64,000 bases of DNA from an uncultured Dehalococcoidia bacterium. Lineage in GTDB: Bacteria > Chloroflexota > Dehalococcoidia > Lucifugimonadales > UBA3495. The position numbers were made by a program, and so were the translations under genes. How positions within the stretch are numbered: the stretch's first letter is position 1; each line of letters begins with the position of its first letter. Positions 27,442 through 35,595 of the stretch are shown in pieces. The stretch spans positions 975,416-1,039,415 of the forward strand of contig OY282494.1 of the NCBI GenBank assembly GCA_958296385.1. The letters are read 5' to 3'. The notes under the pieces were generated by a model, which saw only the letters and a program-made list of their open reading frames with translations, did not search any database and was not told the DNA's origin.

Positions 27442-28713
27442 CTAGATGTAGTCCTGGTCCTCGGCCATCATCTGCAACACGTCGCCGGATTGCAGCTGGA
27501 TGGAGCGCTGGATCTGGAGCTTCAGGTCGTCGATCATGCTCTCGGTAATCTCGCCGTCGCGGGCGGCGTCCTTGAGCTGGTCAAAGGCCCACTCGTCGGA
27601 GTTGCCGTGCGGCATCTCAAAGAAACCACGCTCGAAGACCGGGAGTTCGCCGGGGCCGAAGTAGCCTTTGCCCTCAAGGTTGTAGCCTTCGAGGTCGTGG
27701 GTTCCCTTGCCCAGCACCTGGCCGGTGGCCGCGTAGTGCTCCATGACGTTCTTGAGGCCGTACTTCTGGATGGGGCAGACTTTCATGCAGACGCCGCAGC
27801 CGAGGTAGCGTGCCATCACCGGGCGGCAGCGCTTGAAGTACAGCTTGTTCTTCTCGATCCCGCGCCACCAGATCTTGTCGCGCATCAGGGCGCGGCCGGG
27901 GCAGCGGTTCACGCAGACCTGGCACACCTGGCAGAAGGCGTGGATGCCGTAGTCCACCGGCTCGTCGTAGGTGACGTTGGCGTCGGTGGTGACCATCATC
28001 AGCCGCATCCGGTTGCCGCTGTGCGGGGACAGCAGGTAGCCGCAGGCGCCCAGGGAGCCGAGGCCGGCCGCCACGAACATGGGGATGACCGGGCCGGTGG
28101 CGTCGCTGGAGTGGACGACGTGGGCCTTGTAGCCCTTGGAGCGGATGAAGTTGCCCAGCTCCAGGCCGGCCGCAGCCTGCGTCCGATAGGTGCTGGAGTG
28201 CACGATCTCGGCGTCAACGCTGGGGATGGTCTGGGTCGGCTCAAAGTCCTGCTCGTAGGCCAGGCAGATGGCGTGGGGCAGAACGGTAAAGCCGCGCTTG
28301 CTCTTGTAGTCGTACCGGGGGTCGTAGGACGTGATGCCCACTTCCAGGTAACCGAGCTGGCGGGCCTTTTCCTTAATCTCCTCGGAGATGTCCGCGCCGG
28401 TGGGCTCAGCAGTGGGGTCCATCTCGGCCGTCGCGCGGGCGGTCATGATGAGGTTGCTGTTGAGCTTGTCGTGTTCCTTGCGGATTTCACGCATCTCGGC
28501 GTGCAGGTCGCGCAGGGTGTTGGCCCAGTCCCGGGACGCCCGCTCGGTGATGTTCATGGTTTCCAGCGGATACTCGCGGGCATACCAGTCAACCTCACGG
28601 CCGGTCATCGGGATACCAGGTACGGTTTCCAGCTCCTCGGGAACCGGAATCGTGATTGCGGCGTCGCCCCAGTGCCTACCGGGTCGCACCACCTCGTGCC
28701 CAATCTTCAGCAT
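27442..28713 (-). CDS. Cytoplasmic reductive dehalogenase-like iron-sulfur protein, copy 2
   Basis: A 423-residue paralogue of the protein at 24704-25978 with the same double [4Fe-4S] pattern (CQVCQVCVNRCP and CGVCMKVCP preceded by a lone Cys) and GLGSLGACGYLLSPHSG. The last 170 residues are nearly identical to copy 1, with the DNA also matching closely in 27639-27994; the residue 90-160 part has diverged more. Start at 28713 (MLKIGHEV) is set by AGGAGG and by the identical start of copy 1; a longer frame to 28818 is not needed. Again there is no secretion signal or anchor gene. Its promoter is at 28769-28796. Confidence 0.85.
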   Translation of the reverse strand: MLKIGHEVVRPGRHWGDAAITIPVPEELETVPGIPMTGREVDWYAREYPLETMNITERASRDWANTLRDLHAEMREIRKEHDKLNSNLIMTARATAEMDPTAEPTGADISEEIKEKARQLGYLEVGITSYDPRYDYKSKRGFTVLPHAICLAYEQDFEPTQTIPSVDAEIVHSSTYRTQAAAGLELGNFIRSKGYKAHVVHSSDATGPVIPMFVAAGLGSLGACGYLLSPHSGNRMRLMMVTTDANVTYDEPVDYGIHAFCQVCQVCVNRCPGRALMRDKIWWRGIEKNKLYFKRCRPVMARYLGCGVCMKVCPIQKYGLKNVMEHYAATGQVLGKGTHDLEGYNLEGKGYFGPGELPVFERGFFEMPHGNSDEWAFDQLKDAARDGEITESMIDDLKLQIQRSIQLQSGDVLQMMAEDQDYI

Positions 28714-28768
28714 ATTAGCCTCCTCGCTAGTTGGCTGTTCCGCCCGAGGGCGGTTGCATTTGACGCAA

Positions 28769-28796
28769 TTTATACCCTTGCCAATACCTTTGTCAA
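28769..28796 (-). promoter_or_regulatory. Promoter of reductive-dehalogenase-like copy 2
   Basis: On the minus strand TTGACA (28791-28796), 16 bp, TATAAA (28769-28774), about 55 bp upstream of the start codon. The rest of the gap up to 28986 holds nothing I can recognise. Confidence 0.78.
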
Positions 28797-28986
28797 CAAC
28801 AATCGCCAACTTCGCCAACCAATTTGCGCCCGATTACGAATTACGCCGCATTTTCGGCATAAAGCAACAATTCAATCCATCCAAAACGCCGCAATCGCAA
28901 TCCCCACGAATTCGCCCAATCCCAACGCCGGCAACCCCGGAACAGCGCCGGAGAACGCCGACCGACTGTCATTTTAACCGGGCATA

Positions 28987-29616
28987 TTAATCGGGCGTGG
29001 CAAGCAGGATGGGTTCGTGGGTTTCCGGGTCTGGCCGCCAGAGGCGCCGGACTTTTATCGTGTGGGCATACTCCAGCGCCGCTTTGGCGACGTCGTAGTT
29101 GGCTTGCAGGGCGTACCACTGTTGGGCGTGGCCGCCAAAAGCCTGGTCAAAGCGGATGGCCATTTCGGGAGTGAGCGACGCGCGGCAATGCACGACGTCG
29201 TCCAGTTCCTCATAGCTGACGCCGAGATATTCGGCGGCTTGCGCCACGCTGATTTCCAGACGCTCCAGACATTCGTGGAGTAGAATCTGCCCCGGATGCA
29301 ACGGGCTGGCCATCGGCAATCCCAACTCACCCAGCGGATTGCCCAACCGCTTGACCTTTATGCCGTGGTCGGAATGCCAAACCTGCGCCAGGTCATAATA
29401 CAGTTGCAGACTGCGCCGGGTAGCGACGCCGGCGCCAAAAGCCTTGTAAAGGCGAATGGACATTTGCGGCGATATGCCGGCCGTGCCAGCGACGATGCCC
29501 GCCAGTTCCGCATAGCTGACGCCAATATGCCGGGCAGATTGGGCAACGGTGAGGCCCAGCGGCTCAATATCGTCGTGCAACACCAACTGCCCCGGATGGG
29601 GCGGATTTTTCAGCAT
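28987..29616 (-). CDS. Tandem HigA-like antitoxin-type HTH protein
   Basis: A 209-residue protein made of two HigA/XRE-type domains in one chain with a period of about 100 residues. Copy 1: HPGQLVLHDDIEPLGLTVAQ then IGVSYAEL and QLYYDL; copy 2: HPGQILLHECLERLEISVAQ then LGVSYEEL and QANYDV. A usual HigA antitoxin is a single ~100-residue domain that dimerises on DNA, so this looks like a covalent dimer. No HigB toxin or other partner is adjacent. GGGGAGG precedes the start. Likely a DNA-binding regulator; whether it is an antitoxin is unknown. Confidence 0.85.
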   Translation of the reverse strand: MLKNPPHPGQLVLHDDIEPLGLTVAQSARHIGVSYAELAGIVAGTAGISPQMSIRLYKAFGAGVATRRSLQLYYDLAQVWHSDHGIKVKRLGNPLGELGLPMASPLHPGQILLHECLERLEISVAQAAEYLGVSYEELDDVVHCRASLTPEMAIRFDQAFGGHAQQWYALQANYDVAKAALEYAHTIKVRRLWRPDPETHEPILLATPD

Positions 29617-29649
29617 CGCCGGTTCCTCCCCATCCGCTGCGCCGGCGGC

Positions 29650-31314
29650 CTACCCTCCGGTGCGCCGGGCTATCATCGCGTCGGCCAGGGGGCTGGCGCC
29701 GGATTTTACGGTTATGTTCACCAGCGACGGGCGGCCGGAGTTGATGGCCCGCTCTACGGCCGGCGCTACGTCATCGGGCTGCTCTACCAGTTCGGCGTAG
29801 CCGCCGATGCCCGCTACCACCTGGTCGTAGCGCACGTAGCGCAGCGCCGTCCCCACGTCGCGCCCGTAGTAGGCCAGCTGGAACGTCTTGTCAATCCCCC
29901 AGTTGCTGTCGTTGCCCATTATGCCGGTGATGGGCAGGTTGTGCCGGATGCAGGTGTCGTACTCCATCGAGTAAAAGCCGAACGAGCCGTCGCCCATAAA
30001 CGCCAGCACCTTGCTGTTGGGATAGGCCAGTTTCGCCGCCATTGCGTAGGGAATCGCGCCCCCCAGATGGCTCAGCGGCCCCAGACGGATGAAGTGTCCG
30101 GGGGCGCGCGCCGGCAGGTAGCACCGGCCCCACTGCACGTAATCGCCGCCGTCCAGCACGATGAACGTATCCTCGTCAATCAGATGCTCAATGCGGGTGT
30201 ACACGTCCAGCGGGTGCATCGGCGCGGCGCCGGTGGCGTTGTCGCGCAGGCTGTCCAGCCAGGCGGTTTGCTCCCGCTTGAGGGTGTCCAGCCACGGCCC
30301 CAGATTGCGGTTGGGCCGGGCCGCCGCCGTCAGCTGGTCCACGATGGCGCCCAGATCGCCCAGCAATCCGACGGCCACGCCCCGGTTGCGGCCAATCTCG
30401 GCCGGCGACGGGTCGGCCTGAATCAGCTTGGCCTCCGGAGAAAAGATGCCGCCGTAGCGATAGCGATGGTCCAGCCGCTTGCCCAGCAGCAGCACCACGT
30501 CGGCGTTGCGGAACTGCCGGGCCGTGTGATTCAGCGCGCCGTCGGCGTAGCCAAAGCAGAGGGGATGCAGGTCGTCAATCAGGCCCCGGGCCTGCTCGAC
30601 GGTAAATATCGGGGCGCCGGTCGCCTCGGCCAGCGCCTCCAGCTGCGCCGGTTCCACCGAGTAGCGGGCCGGATTGCCGGCGATTATCACGGGACGCTGC
30701 GCGTTGGCCAGCAGCGACGCCGCCTGCTCAATCAGCGACGGGTCGCCCTGCGAGCGGCCCATGTTGCGATATTCCTGCGGCAGATACGGCGGCAAGTCCT
30801 CCTCGCTGACGGGCGCCTCTTGCAGGTCAATCGGCAGCGTCAGATGCACCGGGCCGGGCCGCCCGCTCATGGCGGTGCGAAAGGCGGTGGCCACGTATTC
30901 GGGGATGCGGTGCGTGTCGTGAATCAGCCACGACCCTTTGGACACCGGCGCGGCCATGGCCACCTGGTCAATCTCCTGGAAAGTGGCCTGCCCTTTCTCC
31001 GGCAGCTCGGCGCAGCCGGCCACAAAGATGACCGGACTCTCCGAGGTGTAGATGGCCGGCAGGCCGGAGATGGCGTTGGCGAACCCCGGCCCGCCGGTGA
31101 ACAGCGCCACCGCCGGCTGCCCCGTGATGCGCGCGTAGCCGTCGGCCATGTGCATCGCCGCCCCCTCGTGCCGCGTGTCAATAAACTCAATGCCCTCATC
31201 GGCAGCAGCATCCACCAGCGGCAGGATGGTATCCCCAACAATGGTAAAAACCTTCCGCACGCCCTCCTGCTTCAGGCAGCGAATGAACAAATGCCCCCCG
31301 TTCAGCTCCGGCAT
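29650..31314 (-). CDS. Thiamine-diphosphate-dependent enzyme, acetolactate synthase-like
   Basis: A 554-residue three-domain TPP enzyme. The activating Glu lies in DTRHEGAAMHMADGYARITG near residue 50; the central FAD/nucleotide-like domain spans about 190-330; the TPP-binding motif reads MGDGSFGFYSMEYDTCIRHN ending in GNDSNWG. This family covers acetolactate synthase, benzoylformate and oxalyl-CoA decarboxylases; no regulatory subunit is nearby, so a decarboxylase or carboligase of unknown substrate is likely. ATG 31314 starts the conserved region and has GAGGGG upstream. The HigA-like gene ends the run 33 bp downstream of its stop. Confidence 0.9.
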   Translation of the reverse strand: MPELNGGHLFIRCLKQEGVRKVFTIVGDTILPLVDAAADEGIEFIDTRHEGAAMHMADGYARITGQPAVALFTGGPGFANAISGLPAIYTSESPVIFVAGCAELPEKGQATFQEIDQVAMAAPVSKGSWLIHDTHRIPEYVATAFRTAMSGRPGPVHLTLPIDLQEAPVSEEDLPPYLPQEYRNMGRSQGDPSLIEQAASLLANAQRPVIIAGNPARYSVEPAQLEALAEATGAPIFTVEQARGLIDDLHPLCFGYADGALNHTARQFRNADVVLLLGKRLDHRYRYGGIFSPEAKLIQADPSPAEIGRNRGVAVGLLGDLGAIVDQLTAAARPNRNLGPWLDTLKREQTAWLDSLRDNATGAAPMHPLDVYTRIEHLIDEDTFIVLDGGDYVQWGRCYLPARAPGHFIRLGPLSHLGGAIPYAMAAKLAYPNSKVLAFMGDGSFGFYSMEYDTCIRHNLPITGIMGNDSNWGIDKTFQLAYYGRDVGTALRYVRYDQVVAGIGGYAELVEQPDDVAPAVERAINSGRPSLVNITVKSGASPLADAMIARRTGG

Positions 31315-31455
31315 AAACGTAACCCCTCGCGATAAGTAAGAATGGCCCGGCAAAACGGGCATAGACTATACTAGCATAGGGCGCGCCGAAAATTGCCAAC
31401 CGCTAACTTGGGCGCTCGGCTGACGGATTGGGGGCGCTGGCAAAGTTTGTATCTT

Positions 31456-32319
31456 ATGGGCGTTTTGTACGTTATCGGCACTCCCATCGGCAACCTGGAG
31501 GATATTACGCTCCGGGCGGCCCGCATCTTGGCGGAGGCGCCGCTGGTGGCTGCTGAGGATACTCGGGTTACGCGGCGTCTGCTATCGCATCTTGGCGTCC
31601 GTCCCCGGCTGATTAGCTGCCACGCGCACAACTGGCCCCGGCAGCTGCCCCGCTTGCTGGACGCCCTCAGTGCGGGCGATGCTGCGCTGGTTACCGACGC
31701 CGGTTCGCCGTCAATCAGCGACCCCGGCGCCGGGCTGGTGGCCGCCGTTGCCGGGGCCGGCTATGCGGTGGTCAGCGTGCCGGGCGTTTCGGCGGTTACG
31801 GCGGCCCTGGGCGTGGCCGGCTTTCCCGCCGACCGTTTCGTGTTCCTGGGCTTTCTGCCCCGACGCCGTGCGGAGCGCATCGCAGCGCTGACGGCGGCCG
31901 GCGATTTGGGGCAAACGCTGGTGTTATTCGAGGCGCCCCATCGCCTGCGCGCTGCGCTGTCCGACATCGCCGCTGCTCTCAGCGACCCACCGCTGGCCGT
32001 CTGCCGGGAACTTACCAAGCTGCACGAGGAAGTCTGGCGCGGCACGGCATCCGGCGCGCTGGATTATTTCACGTCCCCACGCGGCGAGTTCACCATCGTA
32101 GTTGGCCCCGCCGCCGTTGACGACCGCAGCGACACCGCCCCGGCCATCACCATGCCTGCCATTACTATCGCCGCCGCGCGGGATGCTCTGGCCCAACGCC
32201 GCGCCGCCGGGCTGCGGGGCCGCCAGGCGGTAGCCGAAGTAATGGCCGCCACCGGCTTGAGCCGCCGCACCGTCTATAATCTGTGGCTGGAAACCGCCGG
32301 CGCCGAACAGCCTTGCTGA
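31456..32319 (+). CDS. rsmI: 16S rRNA (cytidine1402-2'-O)-methyltransferase
   Basis: A 287-residue RsmI, which 2'-O-methylates C1402 of 16S rRNA using SAM. The YraL/tetrapyrrole-methylase fold is evident from LYVIGTPIGNLEDITLRAAR at the N-terminus, VAAEDTRVTRRLLSHLG, TDAGSPSISDPGAGLVAAV and FEAPHRLRAAL. ATG 31456 begins the conserved domain and no clear ribosome site precedes it; a TATCTT box directly abuts it. The C-terminal 60 residues include an HTH-like segment (VAEVMAATGLSRRTVYNLW), as in many RsmI proteins. Confidence 0.95.
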   Translation: MGVLYVIGTPIGNLEDITLRAARILAEAPLVAAEDTRVTRRLLSHLGVRPRLISCHAHNWPRQLPRLLDALSAGDAALVTDAGSPSISDPGAGLVAAVAGAGYAVVSVPGVSAVTAALGVAGFPADRFVFLGFLPRRRAERIAALTAAGDLGQTLVLFEAPHRLRAALSDIAAALSDPPLAVCRELTKLHEEVWRGTASGALDYFTSPRGEFTIVVGPAAVDDRSDTAPAITMPAITIAAARDALAQRRAAGLRGRQAVAEVMAATGLSRRTVYNLWLETAGAEQPC

Positions 32320-32331
32320 ACGCCGGCCGGT

Positions 32332-33132
32332 TCAGGCGCAGACTACCACCGCATCGCCCAGTCCCTCAATTGATATGCGGGCCTCCGAGGCAAAGCCCAG
32401 CGGCGTAGGCGGCACCAGGCTGCCGGTGATAACTACGTCGCCGGCCCGCAGCGGGTGGTTGCGCGCGGAAAGCTCGTTGGCCAGCCAGGTCAGCGGCTCA
32501 AAGGGATGCCCCATCACGTCGCGCCCGTAGCCCTCGCCCACTTGCTCGCCGTTGATGCTCATTATGCCTTTGCAGTCCACCAAATCCCGGTCTTGCCAGT
32601 CGGTCACCGGGTCGCCCAGCACCACGCCGGAGTTCAGGATGTTCACCGCCACGCTCAGCAGCGTGCGTTCCTCGGTGGTCAGGTCGTCGGGAGTCCGCAT
32701 ATCCACCAGCTCAAACGCCGTGGCAACCTCGGCCACTGCGTCGGCAACCTGCTCTCGTGTGTAGGGCGCGCCGGACGCCGGCAGGTCTTTGCCCAGCGTA
32801 ACGCCGATTTCCAGCTCGATGCCCAGGTTGACGTACTCGGTGAAGTTGAGCACCACCGGCGAGCGCAGCAGCGTTTTGCGGAACACGCCGCCCAGCACCG
32901 GATGGTTCAGCCCCGCCCGTTCCTGCATTACCGGCGTGGTGTAGGCCAGTTTGTAGCCCGCCAGCGGCCCCCACAGGCCGGACAGCATACAGTGCAATTC
33001 CAGCTGGATGGCGTAGGATTCGGCCAGGGTTTTGGGAAACAGCGCGGCGGGCAGGCGCTCAAAGGGCTGCACTGCTTTGTACTGCTCAAAAATCAGCTCG
33101 GCGGCCTGCCGGGCCGGCGTCGTGGTAACCAT
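32332..33132 (-). CDS. 2-keto-4-pentenoate hydratase-like protein (FAH superfamily)
   Basis: A 266-residue protein resembling 2-hydroxypenta-2,4-dienoate/2-oxohept-3-enedioate hydratases of meta-cleavage pathways. It has GYKLAYTTPVMQERAGLNHP, LGIELEIGVTLGKDL with the metal-binding Glu residues, and the C-terminal LRAGDVVITGSLVPPTPL. Start 33132 (MVTTTPARQ) follows AAAGGGGG. The VOC dioxygenase-like protein at 41827 might supply substrates of this class, but it is far away. It converges with rsmI. Confidence 0.87.
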   Translation of the reverse strand: MVTTTPARQAAELIFEQYKAVQPFERLPAALFPKTLAESYAIQLELHCMLSGLWGPLAGYKLAYTTPVMQERAGLNHPVLGGVFRKTLLRSPVVLNFTEYVNLGIELEIGVTLGKDLPASGAPYTREQVADAVAEVATAFELVDMRTPDDLTTEERTLLSVAVNILNSGVVLGDPVTDWQDRDLVDCKGIMSINGEQVGEGYGRDVMGHPFEPLTWLANELSARNHPLRAGDVVITGSLVPPTPLGFASEARISIEGLGDAVVVCA

Positions 33133-33270
33133 TTGGCGCCCCCTTTGCGGTTGTGATGCGGCGATTATACCCTGCGGCGCAACCCGCCCGTCACCTCTAA
33201 ATGTCACTACTTGTCGTTACGACGGTCACACCGATGCGATGGGCTTAACTGCGATAGGCTTAACCAGGAA

Positions 33271-33310
33271 CGCCGCCGGCGCTGGGCTAATCGTCCCAGC
33301 GCCGGCGGCG
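33271..33310. terminator. Strong hairpin between hydratase and CDGSH genes
   Basis: A perfect 16-bp stem, CGCCGCCGGCGCTGGG (33271-33286) with CCCAGCGCCGGCGGCG (33295-33310), around an 8-base loop. It lacks a T-run on either strand but stands 30 bp after the stop of the minus-strand CDGSH gene. The surrounding 33133-33339 gap holds nothing else visible. Confidence 0.55.
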
Positions 33311-33339
33311 TCCATCGGCCGGTCAGCAAATGCAGCCCG

Positions 33340-33546
33340 TTAGCGCGCCTCGCTGGGAGCCTCAAAGCCGCATTTCCCATGCGTGCCGTCGCAGAAGGGC
33401 TTGTTGTCCGACTCCCCGCAGCGACAGAACGACACCCACTGCCCCTCGGGGATGGCGTAGCTGTTGCCGCTCTGGTCAACAATCTCAATCTCCCCGATGA
33501 CCCGCAGGGGCCCGTTGCCCCGGATTTCTACCTTAACGTCTGCCAT
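33340..33546 (-). CDS. CDGSH iron-sulfur domain protein
   Basis: A 68-residue protein with a single CDGSH motif, CRCGESDNKPFCDGTH, which binds a [2Fe-2S] cluster through three Cys and one His. The N-terminal half (VKVEIRGNGPLRVIGEIEIV) is the short beta strand region usual for bacterial single-domain members. AGGAGG precedes the start. It is likely a small electron-transfer or redox-sensing protein; no partner is obvious. Confidence 0.9.
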   Translation of the reverse strand: MADVKVEIRGNGPLRVIGEIEIVDQSGNSYAIPEGQWVSFCRCGESDNKPFCDGTHGKCGFEAPSEAR

Positions 33547-33677
33547 TTCCGGATTCCTCCTCGATGATAGTAGTAGTTGGTTGGTTGACTGACTGCCTGC
33601 CGGACGCTGCTATCCCGGTCAGCGGCCGGGATAGCAACATCCGGCGGCGTGCATCGCCCCTGATTGTGCCACAGATG

Positions 33678-34073
33678 CTACAGGTTCACCACCAGGTTGT
33701 CCGGCGCGCGGCACAGGATGCCGACCTGTTCCTCGTCGTAGGGGTTCTCCTCGATGTGCGGCGTGTTGGCCGGCACAAAGATAAAGTCGCCCGGCCCGGC
33801 CTCAATCCACTGCTCAAAGTTCTCGCCAAACCAGACCCGCACGTGGCCCTGGATGACGTAAGCGGCGGTTTCCGCCTCCAGATGGGTATGCGGCGGCCCC
33901 TTCTCCCGGGGCGCGGCCGTCACCTTGCCCATCCAGATTTTAGTAGTTTCGCCCTTGCCCGGCATAATCGCCGGCTGCCGCACCATCCCCGGCGTCTGCG
34001 TAGTCTCCGAGGCATCGCCAACGGTATGCACAACGTAAGGCTTGGCGTCGGTTTGCTGCTGCGTAGTAGTCAT
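33678..34073 (-). CDS. Cupin-domain protein
   Basis: A 131-residue single-domain cupin. The two cupin motifs are HTHLEAETAAYVIQGHVRVW, which carries the metal-binding His, His and Glu, and PGDFIFVPANTPHIEENPYD, which carries the last His. The start at 34073 (MTTTQQQTD) has AAAGGAG. The opening MTTTQQ is shared with the molybdopterin protein at 39255. Function could be dioxygenase or sugar-binding; unknown. Confidence 0.88.
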   Translation of the reverse strand: MTTTQQQTDAKPYVVHTVGDASETTQTPGMVRQPAIMPGKGETTKIWMGKVTAAPREKGPPHTHLEAETAAYVIQGHVRVWFGENFEQWIEAGPGDFIFVPANTPHIEENPYDEEQVGILCRAPDNLVVNL

Positions 34074-34111
34074 CGTAAATGCTCCTTTGCTGGTGTCATT
34101 GCAATCGTAAG

Positions 34112-34165
34112 ACGGCAATTCCGTCAAGATAACGGCTCCGTTAAGATGACAGCTCCGTTAAGGCT
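34112..34165. repeat. Short tandem repeat over a stop codon (about 17 bp units)
   Basis: Units starting at 34132 (ACGGCTCCGTTAAGATG) and 34149 (ACAGCTCCGTTAAGGCT), with a looser unit at 34112. The stop codon of the minus-strand gene at 34158 lies inside the last unit. Confidence 0.7.
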
Positions 34166-34520
34166 GATGCGCCGGGTCTGCCGGATAATCCTCCCGCCGG
34201 CCGGTATCGCCGGGCTGGATGATAAAGTCGCGGCGGTCACGATACAAGGGGGCGCGGTTCAGCACCTCCTCGTTATCCCAATCAACCTTATCGTGCGGTA
34301 TCATCAGCCAGTACTTGTAATCGCCGATAAACAGATACGCGCTGTCCCGCGTAAAAAACCGGCCGGCCACCCCCTCCCCATCATCAAGCCGCGCGCAAAC
34401 CGCCTCAAACAACTCCCGCTGCGCATCTTTTTGCAGCAGGACATACTCGTGCGGCCAAGTATGGCGGTAAGTAACCGCCTCACGCCAGGGCGCGGCGGTG
34501 ATTAGGTTGGTAAGGTTCAT
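34158..34520 (-). CDS. Conserved hypothetical protein
   Basis: A 120-residue protein I recognise only as a conserved family of unknown function: AAPWREAVTYRHTWPHEYVL near the start, then RFFTRDSAYLFIGDYKYW and a C-terminal NRAPLYRDRRDFIIQPGDTG. No signal peptide or membrane helix. The start at 34520 has AGGAG at good spacing. It lies just downstream of the DUF4268-like gene cluster on the same strand and could be its last member. Confidence 0.75.
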   Translation of the reverse strand: MNLTNLITAAPWREAVTYRHTWPHEYVLLQKDAQRELFEAVCARLDDGEGVAGRFFTRDSAYLFIGDYKYWLMIPHDKVDWDNEEVLNRAPLYRDRRDFIIQPGDTGRREDYPADPAHQP

Positions 34521-34554
34521 TGCAATACTCCTGGGACAGCGTGAATATGGGCTG

Positions 34555-35505
34555 TTATTCGTCATATCCCAATTCACCCATCACTTCGTCCAGTCGTGGT
34601 TGGATGGCAGCCTTGAATTTGGGCAAAGTATCGAGCGCCCATTCCCTGACCTCTGCAAGCCTCTCTTCCGGTTCGTTTATAGAACTGATTATGCTCGTGT
34701 AAATAGCTGACATACGCTGGTTGTCCCGGCGACTCCACCACACTCCGGCTAATTCGCTTTCAATTTCTTCCCGATACCGGAGCAGAGCATCAAAAATCTC
34801 TTTGTTTCGGTCTTTGTCCCCTGTCGCAATCCATAGGTACAAGTCAAGTCTGGGGTCTCTATTGCCTCCCCAAAAGCCAGCGTGATAGGTGATGTACTCG
34901 TATCCTGATTCAAACCAGTGATCATTACTGGCCAAAGCTGTCAATCGATCGGTGAGACCTTTGTTACGCCAGTCGTCGATCAATGGTTGAAAGAAATCTC
35001 GATACACTTGTCCAGGTTGGCGGTCACCGCTCATTTCCTGCGGTTCAGAGATTGTTCGTCCTGCCACTAGATTGAGAGCCGGAGCGTATGAATCTCCGAT
35101 GCGCCAGGCGCTTACTTCCACGCCGTAAATTTCAACCCCTTTCTCGTTGAGCCAATTCACAATACGGCAATGCCAGTCTTTGAACTCGCCGGCAACCCAG
35201 ATGAGAATACTGGAATCGCTGTGCGCGGCATAGCCGAGCAATCCCGCGCAGTGGTCGTTGTCGGAAACATCCAGTTGGTTCTCAATGACCACTTTCGCTC
35301 CGCTTTCAACTTGCTTGGCCAGAATATCAACGCGTGTCCCTCCGGGCAGCGTTGCCTCCATCTGAACCAACTCCAATTCCATACCAATCGCTTCACTCAG
35401 CAACGACAGGTTTTCCTCCAGCCAGGGCGTGAAGTTAAGCGCCTCGTTGGGCCAAACCTCCCGCACGGGCACGCGTTCCAGTGTGCCAAGATTCCGTGCA
35501 GTCAT
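34555..35505 (-). CDS. PD-(D/E)xK nuclease-like protein with DUF4268 domain, intact copy
   Basis: A 316-residue protein. The N-terminal half carries a PD-(D/E)xK-type core: Glu in ELELVQMEA, Asp in RVDILAKQ and the E-x-Q of VVIENQLDVSDNDH. The C-terminal half (from about 170, YRDFFQPLIDDWRNKGLTDR) matches DUF4268 in layout, a domain found behind putative endonucleases. It is the only one of three adjacent paralogues with both halves and all core residues. Its base composition is visibly more AT-rich than flanking genes, suggesting recent transfer. GGAG precedes the start. Role in defence or DNA metabolism is inference. Confidence 0.8.
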   Translation of the reverse strand: MTARNLGTLERVPVREVWPNEALNFTPWLEENLSLLSEAIGMELELVQMEATLPGGTRVDILAKQVESGAKVVIENQLDVSDNDHCAGLLGYAAHSDSSILIWVAGEFKDWHCRIVNWLNEKGVEIYGVEVSAWRIGDSYAPALNLVAGRTISEPQEMSGDRQPGQVYRDFFQPLIDDWRNKGLTDRLTALASNDHWFESGYEYITYHAGFWGGNRDPRLDLYLWIATGDKDRNKEIFDALLRYREEIESELAGVWWSRRDNQRMSAIYTSIISSINEPEERLAEVREWALDTLPKFKAAIQPRLDEVMGELGYDE

Positions 35506-35595
35506 CTTACAATCTCCATCCTGGTTAGCCGCATCAGCGCAATCTTACGGGTGCGGCGATGGACTGGCAAGGGCTTTGCCCGACCTTTCCTTATG

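Noticed and set aside
26145-28713. Single operon containing both reductive-dehalogenase-like genes and the aminotransferase
   Set aside because: A strong terminator at 27380-27410 and a separate promoter at 26027-26055 divide them into independent units.
29296-31335. Long plus-strand open frame of 679 codons
   Set aside because: Antisense to the TPP enzyme, which has all its catalytic motifs.
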